Notes under the pieces: generated by a model
Databases searched by the model: none
Told to the model about the DNA's origin: nothing
The model's input: only the letters and a program-made list of their open reading frames with translations
Origin: Phycisphaerales bacterium UBA2218
GTDB lineage: Bacteria; Planctomycetota; Phycisphaerae; Sedimentisphaerales; Anaerobacaceae
Assembly: GCA_002327785.1 (NCBI GenBank)
Contig: DCUI01000001.1
Location: forward strand, 1 to 6,098
Length of the DNA stretch: 6,098 nt
Direction of reading: 5' to 3'
In this document: one piece after another, positions 1 through 4,592 of the stretch
Layout: each line of letters starts with the position of its first letter
Numbering within the stretch: position 1 is the stretch's first letter
Translations under genes and position numbers: made by a program

Positions 1-1093
1 CGCGAGCAAGCTGATCGCTTACAACACCGACCGCGTGCCCAAGAACATCAAGTCCGCTCGGGGCGATGGGCTGGCGCCGAAGGTGATTCCACTGGGAAAG
101 GACGACAGCCAGGCGATGCGAATCGTGCATCTTCTGGACAAGGTGTGCGCCAAGAACGGCGTCCCCGAGCCTCTGCCGAACCGTGAGCCGTACCGCTTTG
201 GCGTCCGTGCCGGACAGGTTGCTGTGCTGTCCAGGACGAATGCCGGTCTCCACGAGATCGAGTCGGTGTTCATCAACAACCGTGTTCCGTACATGCGGAC
301 TGGCCGGTCTTTCTGGGACGCGCCAGTGCTTCAGGTCTATCTGGCTATCCTCCAATCGCTGATCCATAAGGATGGCATGGGGCTGGAGATAGGCCTTCGC
401 TGGGCCAGGATCAGTGATACCCAGATCCGCCAGCTCACCGAAATCGCCGGGGGCTCCATTTGGAATTTCATCGACCCGATGGAGCCGGTGCATCTGCCAG
501 GTACCGGTAGTGCCGAGCTGGAGAGTATGGTGCGTCTTGGCCGCGGATGGACCACCAAGCTGACCGGCAAGGGGGCCGATGCGGGCGCCCAAGGGCCTAT
601 CTACGGCGTGGCTTCATGGATGTCCCGCGTCATGACCAAGACCTGTGGCGAAGACGACGACGGGAACGCCATTCAGGAGCCGGGGCGGCGAGAGGTCCGC
701 GATCTGGATCGCCTTGAGACTGCCCGCGATGCCCTGGCTGATGCCCGGGGTCCGCTGGCCACCCGAATTCGCCGCGTTCAGGAAGGCGACGGCGCCGAGA
801 TCCCGCGCGTGATCCTTTCCACCTTCCATGCGAGCAAGGGACTGGAGTGGGATCACGTCTATCTGATCGACTGCTATGGGGGCGTCGTACCGAAGGTCTC
901 AGAACTTTGTTCTGAAGCCGAGGTGGCCGAGGAGCGCCGTGTCTTCTACGTAGCAATGACTCGCGCACGAGACGAACTGACGATCTTTACCCGTACCGAC
1001 AAGCCAAACAGTGAATTCCTGGTTGATTCCGAACTGTGGTTCGGTAAGACCCAATCTCAATCCAATGACCAAAAAGAACAGGTGATGCAATGA
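1..1093 (+). CDS. UvrD/Rep-family SF1 DNA helicase, C-terminal part (5' end outside window)
   Basis: The reading frame is open from nt 2 to the TGA at 1091-1093, giving 363 visible residues. There is no reason to start at the GTG at nt 35, because the upstream codons already match the family (ASKLIAYNTDR, nt 2-34, like the LI..N.R..K stretch of UvrD). Other landmarks follow in UvrD order: a motif IV-like block (AVLSRTNAGLHEIE, about nt 221-262) followed by VPYMRTGRSFWD; motif V (STFHASKGLEWD, about nt 818-853); and motif VI (RRVFYVAMTRARDEL, about nt 935-979). These are nucleotide-binding and DNA-contact motifs of the RecA-like 2A half. The Walker A and B half must lie upstream. Known family role: ATP-driven 3'-5' unwinding of DNA in repair or in mobile-element replication. 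The specific role here is unknown. The gene ends in a 4-nt overlap with the next one, so the helicase is probably co-expressed with the small genes that follow. The family call is confident; the precise subfamily is not. Confidence 0.93.
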   Translation, partial: ASKLIAYNTDRVPKNIKSARGDGLAPKVIPLGKDDSQAMRIVHLLDKVCAKNGVPEPLPNREPYRFGVRAGQVAVLSRTNAGLHEIESVFINNRVPYMRTGRSFWDAPVLQVYLAILQSLIHKDGMGLEIGLRWARISDTQIRQLTEIAGGSIWNFIDPMEPVHLPGTGSAELESMVRLGRGWTTKLTGKGADAGAQGPIYGVASWMSRVMTKTCGEDDDGNAIQEPGRREVRDLDRLETARDALADARGPLATRIRRVQEGDGAEIPRVILSTFHASKGLEWDHVYLIDCYGGVVPKVSELCSEAEVAEERRVFYVAMTRARDELTIFTRTDKPNSEFLVDSELWFGKTQSQSNDQKEQVMQ

Positions 1094-1548
1094 ATCCTGC
1101 TGTAGTTCCTGATGCAACCTCCATCCCCGCCATGGTGAGCCACCTTGCCGGAACCGAAGTATCTGCTCTTGCCCTCGTATGCGCGGTGGGCGAGGGCGCT
1201 CATGCTTCCGTCGCAGCCTTCATCACGCCTGGTGCCCACTGCTCGACGTCCTTCCGGAACGCAATCGCGATGGAGGGGGGCTACAGTGAAACCCTTCTGA
1301 GCTTCGACGACAACCCACCCCCTTACTACGGGAGCAGCACCCTGGATATCGATCTCTCGACGGCCGCCGGCGTCATCGGCGTCGACCGTGTGATTTGTCT
1401 CGTCGCTCAGGTAGGCGACCAGGTAAGTGTGGTCCGCGACTACGACGGCATCGAGGTCACCCTGCTTGAGGCGACGAAGATCCAGTTTAGCCGGTTCGTC
1501 GAAATTCTCGATGGCTCCGGAGTAGGCGGCCGCTACCTCCTGCATTGA
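1090..1548 (+). CDS. Hypothetical protein, 152 aa
   Basis: I do not recognise this protein. It starts at an ATG overlapping the helicase stop (ATGA, 1090-1093), with AGGTGA at 1080-1085 as a plausible but close ribosome site. It has no signal peptide and no clear membrane helix. The composition alternates short hydrophobic strands (ALALVCAV, RVICLVAQV) with acidic turns, and suggests a soluble cytoplasmic beta-rich or alpha/beta domain. The stretch STLDIDLS...GVDRVICLV followed by a late beta pair faintly recalls the second half of TerD-like domains. The calcium-site pattern is not convincing, so I do not name it. Two cysteines (about residues 51 and 102) are far apart. Codon use matches its neighbours. 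That it is a real gene rests on its length, strand, tight coupling and typical GC-rich third positions. Confidence 0.75.
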   Translation: MNPAVVPDATSIPAMVSHLAGTEVSALALVCAVGEGAHASVAAFITPGAHCSTSFRNAIAMEGGYSETLLSFDDNPPPYYGSSTLDIDLSTAAGVIGVDRVICLVAQVGDQVSVVRDYDGIEVTLLEATKIQFSRFVEILDGSGVGGRYLLH

Positions 1549-1826
1549 GCGATCGCACAATGGACACTTCGGACACCTCCGCCCACCCACTAACCCGTCT
1601 CGAATGGACCAGTACCATGGTAGGGCTGGGGCTGATCACCTGCGCTGCCGTCCTGCTCGAAAGCGCGCCGTGCGGTGACTATGCCCAGATCATGCTGATC
1701 CTGGGGGCGGCAATGGCTGTGTCGGTGGTCTGCATGGCGTTCGTCCGCACTTTATCCAGAAAAGGGCGTGCCCGTTCCGTACCCTTGGAGCCGGAGGTAA
1801 ATACCAATGGTTACGCACGAATCTGA
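1545..1826 (+). CDS. Small two-helix inner-membrane protein, unknown function
   Basis: This encodes 93 aa from the TTG at 1545, which overlaps the previous stop as TTGA, or 88 aa from the ATG at 1560. I prefer TTG because nearly every other junction here is an NTGA overlap. Neither start has a strong ribosome site, so the choice is open. Two hydrophobic segments are visible: about residues 24-39 (MVGLGLITCAAVLL) and 48-69 (ending AVSVVCMAFVRTL), separated by a short loop with ESAPCGDY. A basic tail (SRKGRAR) follows the second helix. By the positive-inside rule both ends are probably cytoplasmic with the loop in the periplasm. No family is recognised. Small membrane proteins of this kind are common among the accessory genes of conjugative elements, but nothing in the sequence assigns a role. 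Confidence 0.68.
   Translation: MSDRTMDTSDTSAHPLTRLEWTSTMVGLGLITCAAVLLESAPCGDYAQIMLILGAAMAVSVVCMAFVRTLSRKGRARSVPLEPEVNTNGYARI
1793..1798 (+). promoter_or_regulatory. Strong ribosome binding site for the 91-aa gene at 1807
   Basis: GGAGGT lies 8 nt before the ATG at 1807, inside the end of the upstream membrane-protein gene. It is a near-ideal Shine-Dalgarno sequence and fixes the start of the downstream gene, even though this makes the two genes overlap by 20 nt. Confidence 0.75.
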
Positions 1827-2082
1827 CGACATGCCCAACTGCTGCTACGTCTTCATCCACGCTTCGCCTGGTGCCCGTGTCGGCCTGGTCAAGAAAGGCG
1901 CGCCGGGATGGCTCATCACCTCGGTCGACCAGAAGGAAATGAGCGGCGCCGATGCTCGCAAGGTAGTCGAGGTCCTTAACGGTGTGAAGGGTGTCAATCC
2001 GGAGATGGCTGACCGCATGCTCGCGGCCGCTATAACCGGCTGGCGGTGTCCTCGCTACCAACTTGAAGGGATCGCTGCATGA
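1807..2082 (+). CDS. Hypothetical small protein, 91 aa
   Basis: I do not recognise this protein. The ATG start is supported by a GGAGGT site and overlaps the preceding gene by 20 nt; the stop overlaps the next small gene as ATGA (2079-2082). There is no signal peptide or membrane helix, so it should be cytoplasmic. The first half looks beta-rich (CCYVFIHA, ARVGLVKKG, GWLITSV). The second half looks helical (SGADARKVVEVLNG, NPEMADRMLAAAITG). It therefore resembles a compact alpha/beta domain. Adjacent cysteines at residues 12-13 and one near residue 80 could be functional, but no metal-binding pattern is evident. Its position between two small membrane-protein genes suggests a shared task that the sequence does not reveal. 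Confidence 0.75.
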   Translation: MVTHESDDMPNCCYVFIHASPGARVGLVKKGAPGWLITSVDQKEMSGADARKVVEVLNGVKGVNPEMADRMLAAAITGWRCPRYQLEGIAA

Positions 2083-2219
2083 ACGGGAAGCAGGTCGCGA
2101 TCTTGTTCACAGTGGTGGTGATCGTGCTAGCGTTATACGACGCACTGCTGCATCGCATGTCAGCACAAGATGGCGTTCCACCCTCTCCTGCAGCCACCAC
2201 CGAAAGGAAGAATCCATGA
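2079..2219 (+). CDS. 46-aa single-pass membrane peptide
   Basis: This short gene fills what would otherwise be a gap. Its ATG overlaps the preceding stop as ATGA (2079-2082), its TGA at 2217-2219 overlaps the next start as ATGA (2216-2219), and GAAGGG at 2065-2070 is a ribosome site at 8 nt spacing. The product begins MNGKQ and has one strong hydrophobic helix at about residues 5-20 (QVAILFTVVVIVLALY). It continues DALLHRM and ends in a polar, proline-rich tail (VPPSPAATTERKNP). The short basic N-terminus suggests N-in, C-out insertion in the inner membrane. No family is recognised. Overlaps at both ends and a well-formed helix make it much more likely to be real than chance. It resembles small entry-exclusion or lysis-type peptides only in size and topology. 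Confidence 0.72.
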   Translation: MNGKQVAILFTVVVIVLALYDALLHRMSAQDGVPPSPAATTERKNP

Positions 2220-2716
2220 TGTTCCGCCCCCTTATCCTTGCTGCCGGCGTCGCTTTCGCCGCGGCCGCCCAGGCCGAAAGTCCCGATCTCCTCATGGCGA
2301 TCGAGCAGGCAGCCCACAGCGGGCAGGCTGGCGAGGTGCTGGCTTATGGGCAGCCGGTGCTCGTCGTGCCGGTGCAGAACCGCCCCTGCATGACCGTCGG
2401 CGTCGTCTATCAGGAAGGAAAGCACCAACGCGGAGGTCCGCGCATCGACAACTACCAGGTGTGCCAGGGCGCCGAGCCCGAGCGCATCAACGACGTGTCG
2501 CCGGCGCTGCCCGACGATCAGCAGTTCAAACAGGTAACCCAGATGGCGATCCGTGGCGCGCTGCGCTATGGCGCCCACCGCCGCGATTGGAACGATTACC
2601 GGCTCGACACCCGCCGCCTGTCAGCTGCGGACTCCTATGGCTGCGCCCAGGTCGAAACCGTTGTCTCGACCGATGGCATGCTGGTCTCCTACAACGTCGG
2701 GATGCTGTGCCCATGA
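2216..2716 (+). CDS. Secreted (periplasmic) four-cysteine protein, 166 aa, unknown function
   Basis: The start is the ATG at 2216: AAAGGAAG lies at 2203-2210 and the start overlaps the stop of the 46-aa gene as ATGA. A second ATG follows immediately at 2219. The frame stays open upstream to 2063, but that extension would sit in front of the signal peptide and is rejected. Residues 1-20 form a typical Sec signal (MMFRPLILAAGVAFAAAAQA), with likely cleavage at AQA-ES. The mature protein has four cysteines (C58, C83, C143, C165), consistent with two disulfide bonds in the periplasm. It also has a helical stretch at about 23-43, a strand pair around 47-66 and the phrase DNYQVCQ at 78-84. I do not recognise the family. 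In its context it could be an envelope component of a transfer or secretion apparatus, but this is inference from export and neighbourhood only. Confidence 0.85.
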   Translation: MMFRPLILAAGVAFAAAAQAESPDLLMAIEQAAHSGQAGEVLAYGQPVLVVPVQNRPCMTVGVVYQEGKHQRGGPRIDNYQVCQGAEPERINDVSPALPDDQQFKQVTQMAIRGALRYGAHRRDWNDYRLDTRRLSAADSYGCAQVETVVSTDGMLVSYNVGMLCP

Positions 2717-3132
2717 TGCGTCTTTCGCTGGCCGATGCCAAGCGCCTGGGCCTGAAAATCGTGGCCGTCACCCCGGCCGCCAGAGGCACCGTCGGCCGGC
2801 GCCGGAAGGGCAGGATGCCTGAAGACGTCCTCTGGATGTCGGTCCGCGCGTCCTATCCAAAAGCCGTCCGTGAATATCAAGGCGCGGTACCTGGCCGGCG
2901 CTTCCGGATCGACGTGGCCCTGGTCGACGAGAAGATCGCCATCGAGTGCGACGGCTGGCAGTACCATGGCAAGTTCAAGAGCGCCCATGCGACCGACCGG
3001 GAGCGCCAGAATCTGCTGGCAGTAGAGGGCTGGCTTATCCTGCGCTTCACATCTGGCCATATCTTCAAGGATCTAGCCGGCGTCTCAGCGACCATCGACG
3101 CTGCAGTCCAGCAGAGGAGGGCGCAACTGTGA
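2713..3132 (+). CDS. Small PD-(D/E)XK endonuclease, DUF559/Vsr-like
   Basis: This encodes 139 aa from the ATG at 2713, coupled to the preceding stop (ATGA); an ATG at 2716 would shorten it by one residue. The core matches the DUF559-type restriction-endonuclease fold. E37 lies in an N-terminal helix, then come the strand with D67 (RFRIDVAL), the next strand with IECDGWQYHG (E78, D80, H85), a helix DRERQNLL (95-102), and the closing strand GWLILRF (106-112). In this family D67 and E78 are expected to hold the metal, and the final lysine of the textbook motif is replaced by Asp in the ExDG form, as is usual for these proteins. It starts with a short MMRLSLADAKRLGL helix and a basic stretch (GRRRKGR). 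Expected activity is metal-dependent DNA cleavage or nicking in the cytoplasm. It has no partner methylase in view. Likely roles are repair, mobile-element processing or defence. Confidence 0.82.
   Translation: MMRLSLADAKRLGLKIVAVTPAARGTVGRRRKGRMPEDVLWMSVRASYPKAVREYQGAVPGRRFRIDVALVDEKIAIECDGWQYHGKFKSAHATDRERQNLLAVEGWLILRFTSGHIFKDLAGVSATIDAAVQQRRAQL
3114..3120 (+). promoter_or_regulatory. Ribosome binding site deciding the start at GTG 3129
   Basis: GAGGAGG sits inside the end of the nuclease gene. It is 8 nt from the GTG at 3129 and 11 nt from the ATG at 3132. The spacing, and the GTGA overlap that the GTG creates with the nuclease stop, favour GTG as the initiation codon. Confidence 0.6.
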
Positions 3133-3428
3133 TGGCGGTCCTTCGCGATAGCCCTGTCGACATCGGCAGCAAGCGTCAGCAGTTCGCCTGGTGGCCAGTG
3201 GTCGCCATAGCCGCCCCCAAGCCGTTCGCCTCCATCAAGGGCTGGTATTGGCTCCAGCCCGTTGTTGAAACGAGCACCATAAGCGTGGGCTGGATTACCT
3301 ACGCCAAAAATAATCCCGTCCTGCGGCCGCTGTCCCATCGGAAGATCGTCGCTGCATTCATAGTGGGCTTGGTCATAGTATTCGCTGCGCTGGCCAGCGC
3401 GACCCACCCCATCATCTCCCTCCGCTGA
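3129..3428 (+). CDS. Tryptophan-rich small membrane protein, 99 aa, unknown function
   Basis: The start is GTG 3129 (GTGA overlap with the nuclease stop) or ATG 3132; GAGGAGG lies at 3114-3120. Residues about 72-90 (counted from the ATG) form a clear transmembrane helix (IVAAFIVGLVIVFAALASA) preceded by basic SHRK. The short tail is therefore probably outside and the bulk cytoplasmic, a tail-anchor-like layout. The N-terminal part contains FAWWPVV at residues 18-24 and IKGWYWLQPVV at 35-45: five tryptophans within about 23 residues, with two hydrophobic patches that may lie at the membrane surface. No family is recognised. A longer open frame runs antisense across this gene, but it lacks a ribosome site and the operon context, so I take the + strand as coding. 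Confidence is moderate because the protein is short and has no homologue I can name. Confidence 0.6.
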   Translation: MMAVLRDSPVDIGSKRQQFAWWPVVAIAAPKPFASIKGWYWLQPVVETSTISVGWITYAKNNPVLRPLSHRKIVAAFIVGLVIVFAALASATHPIISLR

Positions 3429-3434
3429 AAGGAA
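3428..3434 (+). promoter_or_regulatory. Ribosome binding site for the recombinase-like gene
   Basis: AAAGGAA begins at the last base of the preceding stop codon and is 8 nt from the ATG at 3443. It supports that start and continued translation from the same transcript. Confidence 0.6.
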
Positions 3435-3442
3435 TCCTCGCA

Positions 3443-4543
3443 ATGGAATCGGCCAATTCGACCTATACCGAAGGTCATGCAATTAAGCGTCAAGCCCCGC
3501 ACCAAAACGTCAGTCCAGCCGGCCGCCGAGACATCTTTGACACGCTTCCCCTCTGGCTAGACTCTCCTAGCCTTGCTTACTCCTCCTGGCTGGCTGGACA
3601 ACGGCTGAAGGACTCGACAAAGACCGTCTACATAGCCATGTTTGGACGTTTCTGTCAGTGGCTAAAAGGGCAGGGGAGAAGACTGGACCATCTGGAGGCA
3701 GACGATATTAGAAAGTTCCTGGACAGTGCGAATCCAAACCTCCCCGAGAGCCGGAAAGCTCGCACCAACAGCGGTCGCCAACGGCAACAGTATGTTCGCC
3801 AACTTGAAAAAGTCTTTGCTCATCTAGGCTCGCTTGGCCACTCCGGCACCAATCCAGGTCGGATAGCAGGGTATGAGCGCGTCGGCTCCGGCTCCGATAA
3901 GCCGACGCGGTTCCTGAGCCGTGAGGAGACCCAGGCAGTGATTCGGCTTATCCAGAAGAGATTAGACGAGCTAAGAAGAGAAGAGAAAAGCATAGACGAG
4001 TGGATGGAGTTCCGAGACCTCGCCTTGATCGGAGTAATGATCGGGGGAGGACTCAAGGTGAACCACATCGAGCGCCTGACGCTTAATTGCACGGATACGG
4101 TGGAGGAGCGGATTGACCTCTCTCGCCCGAACCATGCCCACCGCGCCCGGCTGCTAACCTTCGCCGTGCCTGCCGTGAAGGCCTGGCTCTCCGTGCAGGA
4201 GCAGATGCACGGCCGCAAGCTGGAGCCGACGCAGAAGATCTTCGAGGCCGACCGGTCCTCTGGTTTCGGCCGCAATAGCAACACGGTGACGCTCTCAGCC
4301 TCCTCGATCCACCGCCGGACGCAACGGCTGCTGGCCTTGGCCGGTATCACCGGCGAGCGCGCCAGCGCCCAGACCCTGCGCAACACCTACGCCGGCCTCC
4401 TGATCGACGGCGGCGCCACTGACGACCACCTGGTCGACTACCTCGGCCTGCAGTCCTCGGCGACCGCTCAGCGCCTGCGCTCCGCATACGCCAGAAGCCA
4501 ACCCAAGCGCGCTGGCGTCGCACATATCTCCGAAGAAAGATGA
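3443..4543 (+). CDS. Tyrosine-recombinase-fold protein with degenerate active site
   Basis: This encodes 366 aa, near the usual 300-400 for phage-type integrases. Residues about 42-135 resemble the SAM-like N-terminal DNA-binding domain (AYSSWLAGQRLKDSTKTVY, FCQWLKGQGR, LEADDIRKFLD, RQLEKVFAHL). Residues about 155-350 resemble the catalytic domain: FLSREETQAVIRLI, RDLALIGVMIGGGLKVNHIERLTL (191-214), TLRNTYAGLLIDGG (311-324), DYLGLQSSATAQRL (332-345). Against the family's R...H-x-x-R...H...Y set, the first Arg (TGLR) is K205 in GGLK, the HxxR histidine is Q310, Arg II is kept (R313), the LGH histidine is L336, and the usual Tyr position (TTQIY) is L345, with the nearest tyrosine at 349. Strand cleavage by the normal mechanism is therefore unlikely. 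Inference: it may be a DNA-binding or architectural protein, a regulator, or a partner of an active recombinase. It sits within the operon and is unbroken. The first half is richer in AGA, ATA and CTA codons than the second. Confidence 0.85.
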   Translation: MESANSTYTEGHAIKRQAPHQNVSPAGRRDIFDTLPLWLDSPSLAYSSWLAGQRLKDSTKTVYIAMFGRFCQWLKGQGRRLDHLEADDIRKFLDSANPNLPESRKARTNSGRQRQQYVRQLEKVFAHLGSLGHSGTNPGRIAGYERVGSGSDKPTRFLSREETQAVIRLIQKRLDELRREEKSIDEWMEFRDLALIGVMIGGGLKVNHIERLTLNCTDTVEERIDLSRPNHAHRARLLTFAVPAVKAWLSVQEQMHGRKLEPTQKIFEADRSSGFGRNSNTVTLSASSIHRRTQRLLALAGITGERASAQTLRNTYAGLLIDGGATDDHLVDYLGLQSSATAQRLRSAYARSQPKRAGVAHISEER

Positions 4544-4547
4544 CCCT

Positions 4548-4592
4548 ATGACCACGAATTTCCGAATAATCCGCCGGGAGGCACACCAATGA
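4548..4592 (+). CDS. Possible 14-aa leader peptide coupled to the next gene
   Basis: Four bases after the recombinase stop, an ATG at 4548 opens a 14-codon frame beginning MTTNFRIIRREAHQ. Its TGA (4590-4592) overlaps the next start as ATGA, the same join seen at most junctions here. It has no strong ribosome site of its own, and the GGGAGG of the downstream gene lies inside it. If translated, ribosomes would pass over that site and could re-initiate at 4589. A frame this short can arise by chance, so this is tentative. Confidence 0.3.
   Translation: MTTNFRIIRREAHQ
4576..4581 (+). promoter_or_regulatory. Strong ribosome binding site for the gene at 4589
   Basis: GGGAGG is 7 nt before the ATG at 4589. 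This is the main evidence that translation starts there and not at the internal ATG 4889 in front of the lipoprotein-like segment. Confidence 0.72.

Noticed and set aside
1090..1548. Possible TerD-like domain in the 152-aa protein
   Set aside because: Only a loose match (DIDLS then a VICLV strand). The acidic calcium-binding signature and the Gly-Asp-Asn pattern of TerD are not present, so I did not assign it.
1057..1590. 177-aa minus-strand frame opposite the 152-aa gene
   Set aside because: It lacks domain signals and operon context and mirrors the + strand gene; treated as a shadow.
2063..2215. N-terminal extension of the exported protein (51 extra residues)
   Set aside because: It would place a polar stretch ahead of a textbook signal peptide, and it overlaps the 46-aa membrane-peptide gene; the ATG at 2216 has its own ribosome site.
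2170..2712. Upstream extension of the nuclease frame (320-aa version)
   Set aside because: It is extremely Arg/Pro-rich and out of frame with the exported-protein gene it overlaps. The DUF559-type domain is complete from 2713.
2877..3482. 201-aa open frame on the minus strand across the nuclease end and the tryptophan-rich gene
   Set aside because: It overlaps the well-supported nuclease gene, runs against every other gene, has no evident ribosome site and shows no recognisable domain. It is most likely a GC-rich antisense shadow.
3443..4543. Shufflon-type or integrase gene with adjacent att or inverted sites
   Set aside because: I found no repeated 15-20 bp sites flanking the gene, no tRNA gene and no invertible segment, and the active site looks degenerate.
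4544..4588. Terminator or promoter between the recombinase-like gene and the last gene
   Set aside because: No GC-rich hairpin followed by T residues and no convincing -35/-10 pair can be seen in these 45 bases.
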